From Novosphingobium sp. (GTDB lineage Bacteria > Pseudomonadota > Alphaproteobacteria > Sphingomonadales > Sphingomonadaceae), in NCBI RefSeq assembly GCF_025351285.1, contig NZ_JANXWG010000058.1, forward strand, positions 1 to 61,947: 61,947 bases of DNA, in the 5' to 3' direction. Shown piece by piece: positions 1-10,204 of this stretch (positions are counted from its first letter, which is position 1; the number at the start of each line of letters is the position of its first letter). The notes under the pieces are model-generated. The model saw only the letters and a program-made list of their open reading frames with translations. It did not search any database and was not told where the DNA came from. A program made the position numbers and the translations under genes.

Positions 1-1
1 G

Positions 2-925
2 CGCCCGCGGGTTGCCTTGTTGCGCGGGCTGCCGGGCGAGGGGGCTTCTGTGCTGCTCGATCGTCTCGATCAGGCCTTATCCACGCTCGAAGCACGGCCG
101 GGCCAGCGGTTGATCTGGGCGGATGGTTCGCACCGGGCGAGGGGGCGCAGCGCGGCGCGGCTTGAGGCCGATCTGCTGGGCGCGCTGGGTGAGGAGCAGG
201 GCGGTTCGCAGATCGCGGTGCTGTTCCAGCCGCAATATGCGGTGGCCGATGATGTGCTGATCGGGGCCGAGGCGCTGGTGCGGTGGGATCATCGGCAACT
301 TGGCCGGATCGGTGCCGAGGCGTTGTTCGCCATCGCCGAACGGGGCGATCACGTCACCCAGCTTTCGCGCCATATCGCGGCGCAGGCAATGACGGCGGCG
401 GCGGGCTGGGCAAAAGCAGGCCAGTTCAGGCTGTCGCTCAACGTCACCGCCGCCGATCTGGCCGCGACCGACTTTGCGGAGCGGATGCGCGCGATCATTG
501 CCGCGAGCGGGTTCGATCCGGCGTGCCTGACGCTCGAAATTACCGAGCAGACCTTGATTGCCGATCTGGCCAGTAGCGCCGCCGCGTTGCGCCAGATGGC
601 GGACCTGGGGGTGGGCATTGCGCTCGACGATTTCGGATCGGGCTTCGCCAACTTCCGCATGTTGAAGGCGCTGCCGCTCGACACGCTCAAGCTCGACGCC
701 ACGCTGCTGGCCGACGTCGCCACCGATCCGCGCGACCGCGCGATCCTCTCCGCGATCATCGCCATGGCGCGCGCGCTGGGCCTCAAGGTGGTGGCCGAGG
801 GGATCGAGACCGAAGCCCAACTCGCCGTGCTGCGCGAGGAAGGGTGCGATGTGTATCAGGGGTTCTTGCGGTCGGGGCCGATTGGGGGGGAGGCTTTGGC
901 GGGGGTGATTGCGCCTAATTCGTAA
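2..925 (+). CDS. EAL-domain cyclic-di-GMP phosphodiesterase, 5' truncated by window edge
   Basis: The frame is open to the left edge, so the N-terminus, probably a GGDEF or sensory part, lies outside the window. The visible part is a near-complete EAL domain, the family that hydrolyses cyclic di-GMP to pGpG. Seen in order: GAEALVRW (the EAL signature), the LEITEQ glutamate motif, DDFGSGFANF (the metal-binding loop 6 region, usually DDFGTGYSSL), LKLD, VVAEGIET and YQGFLRS. Most catalytic acidic residues appear to be present, so activity is plausible but the loop is not canonical. The first roughly 60 residues resemble the degenerate tail of a GGDEF domain, which is inference. It is followed by an unrelated, AT-richer gene, and no operon partner is visible. 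Confidence 0.85.
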   Translation, partial: RPRVALLRGLPGEGASVLLDRLDQALSTLEARPGQRLIWADGSHRARGRSAARLEADLLGALGEEQGGSQIAVLFQPQYAVADDVLIGAEALVRWDHRQLGRIGAEALFAIAERGDHVTQLSRHIAAQAMTAAAGWAKAGQFRLSLNVTAADLAATDFAERMRAIIAASGFDPACLTLEITEQTLIADLASSAAALRQMADLGVGIALDDFGSGFANFRMLKALPLDTLKLDATLLADVATDPRDRAILSAIIAMARALGLKVVAEGIETEAQLAVLREEGCDVYQGFLRSGPIGGEALAGVIAPNS

Positions 926-986
926 GTCCGCGAGAGCATCGGTAAATGCGCATGCTAATTCAATTACTTCTCCGGAGATGACTGAA

Positions 987-1508
987 ATGAGCAAGGATAG
1001 ACAAAAAAGTATGGGTTGGTTGCGCCCAACGGGGCAAATACTTGGTATTTTACTTTGCGTACTTTATGTTCTGCACGACTTTGGATCGGTAGTTTACAAT
1101 GGCGTAAACGCCAACGCAAATCTGCGCGCGGAACTTGCGCAACACGGTATCAGAGCGCCGGGGAAAATCCTTGAAATGAGAGGTGGCAAAAACTGCCCAG
1201 CAAGATTTCGCTATGAGACGCGAGAAGGTCAGACGTTGACCCAATGCTACTCGGAAATCTTATTCGCTCCAGAACTCAAAAAACTGACTCCGGGGATGGC
1301 TGTCGATGTCATCTACAACCATTTAGAACCAAGTCACGCACTCCCGGCACCTTATACGACCGTGCCGCAAATAGATGGCAAAACGAAGCTAAATCGCACT
1401 CTTTTTCCAATCCTTTTGGCTGCTTTGGTTATGGCTCTTGCCGCAGGAATTTTAGCCTTTGGGTTGTGGGCGAGCCAGCGCGAAAAGAGAGCAATCAAGT
1501 GCGAATGA
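987..1508 (+). CDS. DUF3592-like two-TM membrane protein
   Basis: A protein of about 173 residues with a transmembrane helix near residues 13-35 (GILLCVLYVL), a central soluble domain of about 90 residues, and a second helix near residues 140-163 (FPILLAALVMALAAGI). The core pattern (GKILEMR, then ARFRYETREGQ, then VDVIYNHLEPSHA) resembles DUF3592, a small beta-rich domain between two helices with no defined function. ATG 987 was chosen because GGAG at 974-977 sits 9 bases upstream; an in-frame ATG at 978 directly abuts that motif and an earlier start at 909 overlaps the EAL gene. Base composition is clearly more AT-rich than both neighbours, suggesting recent acquisition. It converges on mfd with a 43-base gap and no obvious terminator. 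Confidence 0.6.
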   Translation: MSKDRQKSMGWLRPTGQILGILLCVLYVLHDFGSVVYNGVNANANLRAELAQHGIRAPGKILEMRGGKNCPARFRYETREGQTLTQCYSEILFAPELKKLTPGMAVDVIYNHLEPSHALPAPYTTVPQIDGKTKLNRTLFPILLAALVMALAAGILAFGLWASQREKRAIKCE

Positions 1509-1551
1509 TCCGAAGCCAATTTAGCCATCGCAGTAGTGGACTTTCCCAGCG

Positions 1552-4500
1552 TCAACCCTTCTTCGCCGCCCGCCTTGCAATCACCGACAGCCCCTTGGTC
1601 AACTGGATCAGTCCATGGAGCCGCGCTTCGGCGTTGCCCCAGTTGCGGGTGATGACCAGTTTCATGTCCGGCCGCAGCTTGGCGGTGCCTTTCAGCCGCT
1701 CGACATAGGCGATCAGGCCGGCGGGGTCGGGGAAGCTGTCCTTGTGGAAGCTGACCAGCGCGCCCTTGGCGCCGACGTCGATCTTGGCGATATTGGCGGC
1801 GATCGCCTGGCGCTTGACCTCGATCAGTTGCAGCAGGTTCTGCGTTGGCGGCGGCAGCGGGCCGAAGCGGTCGATCATTTCGGCGGCGAGCGCCTCGACC
1901 GCGTCCGAGCCTTCGGCGTCGTTCATGCGGCGGTAAAGCGCCATCCGCACCGCCAGATCGGGCACGTAGTCCTCGGGGATCATGATCGCGGCATCGACCG
2001 TGATCTGCGGGCTGAGCGTCTCGCGTTGGCGCGCCAGGCCGATGTCGCCCGCGCGCGCGGCCAGGATCGCGTCCTCGAGCATCGACTGGTACAATTCGAA
2101 GCCCACTTCGCGGACATGGCCCGATTGCTCGTCGCCCAGCAGGTTGCCCGCGCCGCGGATGTCGAGATCGTGGCTGGCAAGCTGGAAGCCCGCGCCCAGG
2201 CTGTCGAGATCGCCCAGCACCTTGAGGCGTTTCTCGGCGATTTCGCCGAGCGCGGAGTTCTCGGGGTAAGTCAGATAGGAATAGGCGCGGATCTTGCCGC
2301 GCCCGACGCGGCCGCGAAGCTGGTACAACTGCGCGAGGCCGAAGCGGTCGGCGCGGTGGATGATGATGGTGTTGGCGCTGGGGATATCGAGGCCCGATTC
2401 GATGATCGTGGTCGATAGCAGCACTTCGTAGCGGCCTTCGTAGAACGCACCCATGCGGTCCTCGACCTCGGTCGGGCTCATCTGGCCGTGCGCGGAAATG
2501 GCGCGGACTTCGGGCACGTGGGTGCGCAGCCAGTCTTCCAGATCGGGCATGTCGGCGATGCGCGGCACGACGATGAAGCTTTGCCCGCCGCGCTGGTGTT
2601 CGCGCAGCAGCGCCTCGCGCATCACCATGTCGTCCCACGGCATGACATAGGTGCGCACGGCGAGCCGATCGACCGGCGGGGTCTGGATCGTGGACAATTC
2701 GCGCAGGCCGCTCATTGCCATCTGCAAGGTGCGCGGGATCGGCGTGGCGGTGAGCGTGAGGACGTGAACGTCGGCCTTGAGTTCCTTGAGCCGTTCCTTG
2801 TGCGTGACCCCGAAGCGCTGTTCCTCATCGACGATGACGAGGCCGAGGTTCTTGAACTCGACCGATTTCGACAGCAGCGCGTGGGTGCCGATGACGACGT
2901 CGAGCTTGCCGGCGGTGAGCGCTTCCTTGGTCTGTGTCGCTTCCTTGGGTGGGACCAGCCGTGAGAGGCGGCCGATCTCGATGGGAAAGCCGCTGAAGCG
3001 CTCGACGAAATTCGAATAGTGCTGGCGGGCGAGCAACGTGGTGGGCGCGACGACCGCAACTTGCGAGCCAGCCATCGCCGCCACGAACGCGGCGCGCAAG
3101 GCAACCTCGGTCTTGCCGAAGCCGACATCGCCGCAGACCAGCCGGTCCATCGGCTTGCCCTCGGCCAGATCGTGCAGCACATCCTCGATCGCGCGTTCCT
3201 GGTCGTCGGTTTCGTCCCATGGGAAGCGATCGACGAAAGGCCCATAGCTGGCGGGGTCGACCGGCAGGACTTCGCCCGAACGCAGCGCGCGGTGCGCCGC
3301 GGTGGCCATCAGTTGGCCGGCCATCTCGAGGATGCGTTCGTGCATCCGCGCCTTGCGCCGCTGCCACGCCTCGCCGCCGAGTTTGTCGAGAGCGACGCCA
3401 TCCGATTCCGAACCGTAGCGCGAAAGCACATCGAGGTTTTCGACTGGGATGTAGAGCTTGTCGCCGCCCGAGTAAGAAAGCTGGACGCAATCGTGCGGGC
3501 TTTGGCCGACGTTGACCGCTTCCAGCCCTACGTAGCGCGCGATGCCGTGATCGCGGTGGACAACCAGATCGCCGGGATTGAGCGCTGACAATTCGGCGAG
3601 GAAGGCGTCCGAATCCTTGCGCTTCTTCTTGCGGCGCACGAGCCGGTCGCCGAGAATGTCCTGCTCGGTCAGCAATTCCAGTTCGGCGTTGGCGAAACCC
3701 TGTTCGAGCGGCAGCACCACCGCGACCGGGCGGCCCCCGGCGGCGAGGCCGAGCGCCTCCTGCCAAGATTCGGCAGGCACTGGCTGCAATTTGCCGGCTT
3801 CGGCCAGGATTGAGGAGAGCCTCGCGCGCGAGCCTTCGGTGTAGGCGGCGATGATCGGCTTGCGGCCCTGGACGGCGAGGCCCGACAGATGGCGTGCGGC
3901 GGCTTCGTAGATGGTGCCGCCAGCTTTGCCGGTTGATTGCTGGTTGGCAATCGCGGCGCGTTCGGGCGCAAAATCGCGGCTGCTGGTGAAGCCGAAGTCG
4001 ATCACGCTGGCCGATTCGGGCTCGGCGAACAGCGTGGTGCGGTGGACCGGCCAGTCTTGCAGGCCCTGCTCAAGTTCCGCCTTCGAAAGGTACAGCGCGG
4101 TCTCGGGCAGCGGGCGGTATTTGCCGGGCGACCGGGCGGCGCCCTCGGTGCGCGCGGCGTGATAATCAGCAATGTCGGCCAGCCGCGTCTCGGCAGCCTT
4201 GGCGGCGGCAGCGTCGATCACCAGCACGTCGCCGTCCGCAAGGTGATCGAACAGCGGGACCAGCCGGTCTTCGAACAATGGCAGCCAGTGCTCCATGCCC
4301 GCCAGCCGGCGCCCATCGCTGACCGCCTGGTAGAGCGGATCTTCGGTGGCCTTGGCGCCGAATCGTTCGCGGTAGCGGGTGCGGAAGCGCTTGATCGAGT
4401 CTTCGTCGAGCAGCGCTTCGCTGGCCGGGAGCAGCAGGTGCGACTGGACCGGCTGGACGCTGCGCTGCGTGCCCGGATCGAACAGTCGCAGCGTTTCGAG

Positions 4501-5073
4501 TTCGTCACCGAAGAAATCGAGCCGCAATCCGTGATCGAGCCCGCTGGGATAGACGTCGAAGATCGAGCCGCGCACCGCGTATTCGCCCGAATCGACCACA
4601 GTGTCGGTGCGGGTGTAGCCCTGCCGCTGGAGCAGCGCGATCAGGCTCTCGCGGCCGATTTCCATGCCCGGTTCGAGCAGCCGCGTCGCCTCGCGGATGC
4701 GGAACGGGGTGAGCACGCGTTGGAGCAGGGCGTTGATCGTGGTGACGAGCAGTTGCGCGCCATTTCGCTTACCCTGGAGGCGTTGCAGCGCCGCCAGCCG
4801 TCGCGCGGAAACCGACATGGCGGGGCTGGCGCGGTCGAACGGCAGGCAATCCCACGCGGGGAATTCGATCACGTCGAGTTCGGGCGCGAAGAAGTTGGCG
4901 GCTTCGACCATGCTGCGCATTGTAGACTCGTCGGGCGCGATGAAGACCGCGCGGCCGCCCTTCACAGCGGCGGCACGTGCAATGTCGGCCATGACCAGCG
5001 GCTGCGCGCCCCGGGCGACCGAGGACAGCGTCAGCGCGCGCGTGGCGGAAAGGATGCGGTTGAGATCTGGCAT
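1552..5073 (-). CDS. mfd: Transcription-repair coupling factor Mfd
   Basis: Mfd is a cytoplasmic SF2 translocase that pushes RNA polymerase off DNA lesions and recruits UvrA. The 1173-residue length matches the family (about 1150). The N-terminal third is the UvrB-homology module. The RNA-polymerase-interacting Tudor-like domain is recognisable by [16 protein letters not shown] near residue 500. The RecG-like helicase core follows: Walker [12 protein letters not shown], motif [10 protein letters not shown], motif [21 protein letters not shown] and motif [11 protein letters not shown]. The C-terminal region corresponds to the autoinhibitory UvrA-binding domain. It lies just downstream of sdhE on the same strand, about 27 bases apart, probably co-transcribed, and converges with the DUF3592-like gene. 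Confidence 0.97.
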   Translation of the reverse strand: MPDLNRILSATRALTLSSVARGAQPLVMADIARAAAVKGGRAVFIAPDESTMRSMVEAANFFAPELDVIEFPAWDCLPFDRASPAMSVSARRLAALQRLQGKRNGAQLLVTTINALLQRVLTPFRIREATRLLEPGMEIGRESLIALLQRQGYTRTDTVVDSGEYAVRGSIFDVYPSGLDHGLRLDFFGDELETLRLFDPGTQRSVQPVQSHLLLPASEALLDEDSIKRFRTRYRERFGAKATEDPLYQAVSDGRRLAGMEHWLPLFEDRLVPLFDHLADGDVLVIDAAAAKAAETRLADIADYHAARTEGAARSPGKYRPLPETALYLSKAELEQGLQDWPVHRTTLFAEPESASVIDFGFTSSRDFAPERAAIANQQSTGKAGGTIYEAAARHLSGLAVQGRKPIIAAYTEGSRARLSSILAEAGKLQPVPAESWQEALGLAAGGRPVAVVLPLEQGFANAELELLTEQDILGDRLVRRKKKRKDSDAFLAELSALNPGDLVVHRDHGIARYVGLEAVNVGQSPHDCVQLSYSGGDKLYIPVENLDVLSRYGSESDGVALDKLGGEAWQRRKARMHERILEMAGQLMATAAHRALRSGEVLPVDPASYGPFVDRFPWDETDDQERAIEDVLHDLAEGKPMDRLVCGDVGFGKTEVALRAAFVAAMAGSQVAVVAPTTLLARQHYSNFVERFSGFPIEIGRLSRLVPPKEATQTKEALTAGKLDVVIGTHALLSKSVEFKNLGLVIVDEEQRFGVTHKERLKELKADVHVLTLTATPIPRTLQMAMSGLRELSTIQTPPVDRLAVRTYVMPWDDMVMREALLREHQRGGQSFIVVPRIADMPDLEDWLRTHVPEVRAISAHGQMSPTEVEDRMGAFYEGRYEVLLSTTIIESGLDIPSANTIIIHRADRFGLAQLYQLRGRVGRGKIRAYSYLTYPENSALGEIAEKRLKVLGDLDSLGAGFQLASHDLDIRGAGNLLGDEQSGHVREVGFELYQSMLEDAILAARAGDIGLARQRETLSPQITVDAAIMIPEDYVPDLAVRMALYRRMNDAEGSDAVEALAAEMIDRFGPLPPPTQNLLQLIEVKRQAIAANIAKIDVGAKGALVSFHKDSFPDPAGLIAYVERLKGTAKLRPDMKLVITRNWGNAEARLHGLIQLTKGLSVIARRAAKKG

Positions 5074-5100
5074 TTGTGGAAAACTTCAGGCGCGCGAGGA

Positions 5101-5382
5101 TCAGCGCGGGATGGTCACGTAGTCGAGTTGCTTCATCGCATCCATCAGCGCCCCGGCGTAGCGCGCAGGCGGCGCTTCGGTGCCCATGATCCAGCTCAGC
5201 ACGTCGGGGTCTTCTTCGTCGAGCAGCGCTTCGAACCAGTCGAAATCGGTTTCGCTCCAGCTTTCGTGGAAGCGATCGAAGAAGCACCCGCACAGGTAAT
5301 CGGATTCGCGCGTGCCGCGGTGCCAGGCGCGGAAGCGCAGGCGTTTGGAGCGTGCCAAGAACGGGGTGGCGGGCGACGACAT
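5101..5382 (-). CDS. sdhE: FAD assembly factor SdhE (succinate dehydrogenase assembly factor 2)
   Basis: A 93-residue protein of the SdhE/SDHAF2 (DUF339) family, which promotes covalent attachment of FAD to the flavoprotein subunit of succinate dehydrogenase. The defining motif is visible near residue 21 as HRGTRESD (the RGxxExD loop), followed by the helical-bundle pattern FDRFHESW, FEALLDEEDPDVLSWIMG. Start ATG 5382 gives the usual length and places the motif at the usual distance from the N-terminus; longer in-frame versions would run into the recG promoter. It is divergent from recG with about 80 bases between starts, and lies upstream of mfd on the same strand. No sdh structural genes are in the window. 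Confidence 0.9.
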   Translation of the reverse strand: MSSPATPFLARSKRLRFRAWHRGTRESDYLCGCFFDRFHESWSETDFDWFEALLDEEDPDVLSWIMGTEAPPARYAGALMDAMKQLDYVTIPR

Positions 5383-5464
5383 CCTTGGCCCGCTACGCCA
5401 GCGGCCCGGCCGTTGCAAGTCGCGGCCACTTGCCCCTTCGTGCGCAGCGCTTATCAGGCGTGCG

Positions 5465-7522
5465 ATGCGCCCCGATCTGCTCAACCCGCTGTTCGCCGCC
5501 GTGGACTCGCTGAAAGGCGTGGGGCCGGGGCTGGCGCGGCCGTTGGAAAAGCTTTTGCTTACCCGGATCAGGGATCTGGCCTATCATCTGCCCGACCGTT
5601 TCGTAACGCGGCGCGCGGTGGCCGATCTGGATGAAGCCAGCGTTGGCGAGCAGATCGTTATCGCGCTAACCCCGCGCGAACATCGCTCATCGCCGGGCAG
5701 GGGCCCGTTCCGCATCGTAGCTTACGACGCCGCGGGAAATGCGATCACGCTGGCGTGGTTCGGGCGCAACGCGGGCTGGGCGAAGAAGCAGATGCCGCTG
5801 GGCAAGACGTGCTGGGTGGCCGGGCGGCTCGACCAGTATGGGCAGATGTTGCAGATGGTCCATCCCGATCATCTCGGCATGGAAAGCGGCGCGGCGCTGG
5901 GGCAATTGGTCGAGCCGGTCTATCCGTTGTCGGATGGGCTGACGCAGCCACGCATCGCCGCGCTGGTGCAGCAGGCACTGACCTTCCTGCCCGAACTGCC
6001 CGAATGGATCGAGCCGGGTCTGATTGCGAAGATGGACTGGCCCAAGTGGCGTGACGCCATGACGCTCGCGCACAAAAGCGAGCATCCCGGCGCGCGCGAC
6101 CGGCTGGCTTATGACGAACTGCTCGCCAACAGCCTGGCACTGCTGCTGGTCAAGGCGGCGAACCGCAAGCGCACCGGCACGCCCTTGCATGGCGACGGGA
6201 GCTTGCGCGCGCGGTTGCAACTGCCCTTCGCGCTGACGGGTGCGCAGACGCGCTCGATCGCCGAGATCGAGGGCGATGTTGCGCAAGGCGCGCCGATGCT
6301 GCGTTTGCTGCAGGGCGATGTCGGATCGGGCAAGACCGCGGTGGCGCTCCATGCGATGCTGATCGCGGTTGAAGCCGGGGCGCAGGCGGCGATGCTCGCG
6401 CCGACCGAGATACTTGCGCGCCAGCACTACGAAACGCTGCGGAAGATGGCTGCGCCGGCGGGGGTTACGGTGGCGCTGCTGACCGGGCGTGACAAGGGCA
6501 AGGCGCGTGAGGCAACGCTGATGGGGCTGGTCGATGGCTCGATCCAGATCTGCGTCGGCACACACGCGATCTTCCAGGAGGCGGTGCAGTACCGCAATCT
6601 CGCGCTGGTGGTGATCGATGAACAACACCGCTTCGGTGTGGGCCAGCGGCTGTTGCTGACGCAGAAAGGGCGCCGCATGCCGCATTGCCTGGCGATGACC
6701 GCGACGCCGATTCCGCGCACGCTGACGCTGGCGCAATATGGCGAGATGGATGTCTCGCGGCTCGATGAAATGCCGCCCGGCCGGCAGGCGATCGATACGC
6801 GCGTTGTCGCGATCGATCGGATGCCAGACGTGATCGACAGTGTCGGGCGGCACATGGCGGGCGGTGGGCAGGCCTATTGGGTGTGCCCGATGGTGCGCGA
6901 GAACGAAGGCGCCGATCTTGCCGCCGCCGAAGCGCGCCATGCCGAATTGAAGGTGCGGTTCGGGGACACGGTCGAACTCGTCCACGGCCAGCTTCGGCCT
7001 CAGGTCAAGGACGCCGCGATGGAGCGCTTTGCCAGCGGCGCGGCGCAACTGCTGGTGGCGACGACGGTGATCGAAGTCGGGGTCGACGTACCCAATTCCA
7101 CGCTGATGGTGATCGAACAGGCCGAGCGCTTCGGGCTCGCGCAATTGCACCAGTTGCGCGGACGGGTCGGGCGCGGGGCAGACAAGTCGACATGCCTGTT
7201 GCTGCGCTCGGCCGCGCTGTCCGAGACGGGTCGCGCGCGGCTGGCCTTGATGCGCGAAAGCCAGGATGGGTTCAGGCTGGCCGAGGAAGATTTGAAGTTG
7301 CGCGGCGGCGGCGAACTGCTGGGGACGCGGCAATCGGGCGACACGCCGTTCCGCGTCGCGGATTTCGAGCAGATCGCGCGGCTTTTGCCGCTGGCGCACG
7401 ATGATGCGCGGCTGCTGATCGATCGCGATGGTGGGCTGGATGGTCTCAGGGGCCAGGCGGCGCGGCTGCTGCTTTATCTGTTCGAGCGCGATTGGGGCGT
7501 GCAATTGCTGCGCGGCGGGTGA
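5465..7522 (+). CDS. recG: ATP-dependent DNA helicase RecG
   Basis: RecG is a branch-migrating SF2 helicase that reverses stalled forks and processes recombination intermediates. The 685 residues match the family. The N-terminal wedge/OB domain occupies about residues 1-230 and begins with the typical LKGVGPGLARPLEKL helix-hairpin-helix-like stretch. Helicase motifs are all present: GDVGSGKTAVALHAM (Walker A), VIDEQHRFGVGQR (motif II), [14 protein letters not shown] (motif III), ATTVIEVGVDVPN (motif V) and QLRGRVGRG (motif VI). ATG 5465 is the first start that gives the normal N-terminus. It is divergent from sdhE. A 151-base gap, in which no clear terminator is seen, separates it from pdhA. 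Confidence 0.97.
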   Translation: MRPDLLNPLFAAVDSLKGVGPGLARPLEKLLLTRIRDLAYHLPDRFVTRRAVADLDEASVGEQIVIALTPREHRSSPGRGPFRIVAYDAAGNAITLAWFGRNAGWAKKQMPLGKTCWVAGRLDQYGQMLQMVHPDHLGMESGAALGQLVEPVYPLSDGLTQPRIAALVQQALTFLPELPEWIEPGLIAKMDWPKWRDAMTLAHKSEHPGARDRLAYDELLANSLALLLVKAANRKRTGTPLHGDGSLRARLQLPFALTGAQTRSIAEIEGDVAQGAPMLRLLQGDVGSGKTAVALHAMLIAVEAGAQAAMLAPTEILARQHYETLRKMAAPAGVTVALLTGRDKGKAREATLMGLVDGSIQICVGTHAIFQEAVQYRNLALVVIDEQHRFGVGQRLLLTQKGRRMPHCLAMTATPIPRTLTLAQYGEMDVSRLDEMPPGRQAIDTRVVAIDRMPDVIDSVGRHMAGGGQAYWVCPMVRENEGADLAAAEARHAELKVRFGDTVELVHGQLRPQVKDAAMERFASGAAQLLVATTVIEVGVDVPNSTLMVIEQAERFGLAQLHQLRGRVGRGADKSTCLLLRSAALSETGRARLALMRESQDGFRLAEEDLKLRGGGELLGTRQSGDTPFRVADFEQIARLLPLAHDDARLLIDRDGGLDGLRGQAARLLLYLFERDWGVQLLRGG

Positions 7523-7673
7523 TCGGCCACTTGCCCCGCGCCTGCTATTTGCTAGTGTGCCCCGCACGGGCGTTGCGCAGCCAAGACGCAAGGTTATACG
7601 TCGATCATCGAGCACGCGGTATCGCCGCAGCGCACCACCACCCAACTCACCATCCAAGGGGGGATTCGTAAAC

Positions 7674-8837
7674 TTGGCACAGCCAGCAAGGCCTCGCGCC
7701 GCGAAGAAGCCCGCGCCCGCAAGCGCGAAAGCATCTCCTGAAGCGTCGGCGAAATCCGGCACCGGCAGCACCGGCGAAACCGCGTTGCCGCAGGGCGGTG
7801 TGGCTGGCGATGATGCAAGCTTCGCGCTGCGCAGCCTTCAGCAGGCGCACGCGAACAACAAGCGCTTCGATGCTTCCGACGAACAGCTTCTCGAATTCTA
7901 CGAACAGATGCTTCTGATCCGCCGCTTCGAGGAAAAGGCCGGCCAGCTTTACGGTCTCGGCCTCATCGGCGGGTTCTGCCACCTCTATATCGGCCAGGAA
8001 GCGGTCGCGGTCGGGCTGCAATCGGCGCTGACGACGGGCAAGGACAGCGTGATCACCGGCTATCGCGATCACGGTCACATGCTCGCTTACGGCATCGATC
8101 CCAACGTGATCATGGCCGAATTGACCGGGCGCGGCGCGGGGATCAGCCGGGGCAAGGGCGGTTCGATGCACATGTTCTCGACCGAGCACCGCTTTTTCGG
8201 CGGGCACGGCATCGTGGGTGCGCAAGTCTCGCTCGGCACCGGCCTTGCGTTCGGACACAAGTATTCGGGCGATGGCGGCGTGTGCATGGCCTATTTCGGC
8301 GATGGCGCGGCCAACCAGGGCCAAGTCTATGAAAGCTTCAACATGGCAGCGCTGTGGAAGCTTCCGATCATTTTCGTGATCGAAAACAATGGCTACGCCA
8401 TGGGCACCAAGGTCAGCCGTGGCAGCGCAGAGACTGCGTTTTACCGGCGCGGCACGGGCTTCCGCATCCCCGGCATGGACGTGAACGGAATGGACGTGCT
8501 CGAAGTGCGCCAGGCTGCCGAAGTGGCGCTGGAATACGTGCGAGGCGGCAACGGGCCGGTGCTGTTGGAGGTCAAGACCTACCGCTATCGCGGGCACTCG
8601 ATGTCCGATCCAGCCAAGTACCGCAGCCGCGAAGAAGTGCAGGAAATGCGCGAAAACCACGATCCGATCGATGGCGCCAAGGCCGAACTGCTCAAGCGCG
8701 GGGTGACCGAGGACAAGCTCAAGGAGATCGAGAAGGCCATTCGCGCGCGTGTCGGTCAATCCGCCGATTTCGCCGAATCCTCGCCCGAACCGGAGCTGCA
8801 CGAGCTCTACACCGACATCCTGGTGGAGCAGTACTGA
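7674..8837 (+). CDS. pdhA: Pyruvate dehydrogenase E1 component, alpha subunit
   Basis: Thiamine-diphosphate subunit of the heterotetrameric E1 that decarboxylates pyruvate. About 387 residues. The TPP/Mg motif is visible as [17 protein letters not shown] followed, after about 26 residues from the GDG, by IENN. The phosphorylation-loop-like [19 protein letters not shown] region and the N-terminal [16 protein letters not shown] and [16 protein letters not shown] segments are typical. The start is assigned to TTG 7674, because AAGGGGGGA at about 7656-7664 sits 9-10 bases upstream and no ATG is available before the conserved domain. The first 60 residues are an Ala/Pro/Lys/Ser-rich extension of low complexity. 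The stop overlaps the start of pdhB (TGATG), indicating translational coupling. Confidence 0.95.
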   Translation: MAQPARPRAAKKPAPASAKASPEASAKSGTGSTGETALPQGGVAGDDASFALRSLQQAHANNKRFDASDEQLLEFYEQMLLIRRFEEKAGQLYGLGLIGGFCHLYIGQEAVAVGLQSALTTGKDSVITGYRDHGHMLAYGIDPNVIMAELTGRGAGISRGKGGSMHMFSTEHRFFGGHGIVGAQVSLGTGLAFGHKYSGDGGVCMAYFGDGAANQGQVYESFNMAALWKLPIIFVIENNGYAMGTKVSRGSAETAFYRRGTGFRIPGMDVNGMDVLEVRQAAEVALEYVRGGNGPVLLEVKTYRYRGHSMSDPAKYRSREEVQEMRENHDPIDGAKAELLKRGVTEDKLKEIEKAIRARVGQSADFAESSPEPELHELYTDILVEQY

Positions 8838-10195
8838 TGGCAATCGAAATCAAGATGCCCGCGCTGTCCCCCACGATGGAAGAGGGCACGCTCGCCAAGT
8901 GGCTGGTCAAGGAAGGCGATGTGGTCAAGTCTGGCGATATCCTCGCGGAGATCGAAACCGACAAGGCGACGATGGAATTCGAAGCGGTCGATGAAGGCAC
9001 GGTCGGCAAGCTGCTGGTCGCCGAAGGGACCGAGAATGTGAAGGTCGGCACCGTGATCGCGACGATCGGTGGGGAAGGTGAGGAAGCATCCGCGCCGCCG
9101 CCGGCTGCGAAAGCTGCCGAACCGGTAGCTGCTGCTGCGCCTGCGGTCGCCAAGCCCGCTCCGGCCAAGGCGGCGGTTTCTGCCGCCGACCCGGAGATTC
9201 CCGCTGGCACTCCGATGGTCTCGACCACCGTGCGCGAAGCCTTGCGCGATGCGATGGCCGAGGAAATGCGCAAGGACGATCGCGTCTTCGTGATGGGCGA
9301 GGAAGTTGCCGAGTACCAGGGCGCCTACAAGGTCACGCAAGGGCTGCTCGACGAATTCGGCGGGCGCCGCGTGATCGATACGCCGATCACCGAATACGGC
9401 TTTGCCGGCATCGGTTCGGGCGCGGCGATGGGCGGTTTGAAACCGATTATCGAGTTCATGACCTTCAACTTCGCGATGCAGGCGATCGATCACATCATCA
9501 ATTCGGCGGCCAAGACCAACTACATGTCGGGCGGGCAGATGCGCTGCCCGATCGTGTTCCGTGGTCCCAACGGCGCAGCCAGCCGCGTAGGCGCGCAGCA
9601 CAGCCAGAACTATGCGCCGTGGTATGCCTCGGTGCCGGGGCTGGTGGTGATCGCGCCGTACGATGCGGCCGACGCCAAGGGCTTGCTCAAGGCGGCAATC
9701 CGCAGCGAGGACCCGGTGGTGTTCCTCGAAAACGAGTTGGTCTACGGCAAGAGCTTCGACGTTCCGGCGATGGACGATTTCGTGCTGCCGATCGGCAAGG
9801 CGCGCACCGTCCGGCCGGGCAAGGACGTGACGATCGTGACCTATTCGATCGGCGTGCAGTATTCGCTCGAAGCCGCGCGGGTGCTCGCCGAGGAAGGGAT
9901 CGACGCCGAAGTCATCGATCTGCGCACGCTGCGGCCGCTCGACAAGGCGGCGGTGCTGGAAAGCCTGTCGCGCACCAACCGCATGGTCGTGGCCGAAGAA
10001 GGCTGGCCGACGTGCTCGATCGCGTCCGAAATCATCGCCATTTGCATGACCGAGGGGTTCGATGATCTCGACGCGCCGGTGCTGCGGGTATGCGATGAAG
10101 ACGTGCCGCTGCCTTATGCTGCCAATCTGGAAAAGCTGGCGCTGATCGATGCGTCACGCATTGTCGAGGCGGTCAGGAAGGTCTGCTACCGCTGA
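8837..10195 (+). CDS. pdhB: Pyruvate dehydrogenase E1 component, beta subunit with N-terminal lipoyl domain
   Basis: 452 residues in two parts. Residues 1-80 are a biotinyl/lipoyl domain: [18 protein letters not shown], then the lipoylation site [17 protein letters not shown] with the lysine in DKA. An Ala/Pro linker (about 80-125) leads to the E1-beta transketolase-like domain from [18 protein letters not shown], with [32 protein letters not shown] and [15 protein letters not shown]1-beta with its own lipoyl domain is known from alphaproteobacteria. The lipoyl domain here is nearly identical to the one in pdhC about 50 kb away ([20 protein letters not shown] in pdhC), indicating shared origin. 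ATG 8837 overlaps the pdhA stop. Converges with the minus-strand Tad genes, with a 9-base gap. Confidence 0.95.
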   Translation: MAIEIKMPALSPTMEEGTLAKWLVKEGDVVKSGDILAEIETDKATMEFEAVDEGTVGKLLVAEGTENVKVGTVIATIGGEGEEASAPPPAAKAAEPVAAAAPAVAKPAPAKAAVSAADPEIPAGTPMVSTTVREALRDAMAEEMRKDDRVFVMGEEVAEYQGAYKVTQGLLDEFGGRRVIDTPITEYGFAGIGSGAAMGGLKPIIEFMTFNFAMQAIDHIINSAAKTNYMSGGQMRCPIVFRGPNGAASRVGAQHSQNYAPWYASVPGLVVIAPYDAADAKGLLKAAIRSEDPVVFLENELVYGKSFDVPAMDDFVLPIGKARTVRPGKDVTIVTYSIGVQYSLEAARVLAEEGIDAEVIDLRTLRPLDKAAVLESLSRTNRMVVAEEGWPTCSIASEIIAICMTEGFDDLDAPVLRVCDEDVPLPYAANLEKLALIDASRIVEAVRKVCYR

Positions 10196-10204
10196 GCTGA
10201 AAGG

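Noticed and set aside
77..994. Long antisense frames opposite the EAL, mfd, recG and other genes
   Set aside because: These are typical shadows in high-GC DNA; they have Arg/His-rich compositions and no domain signatures.
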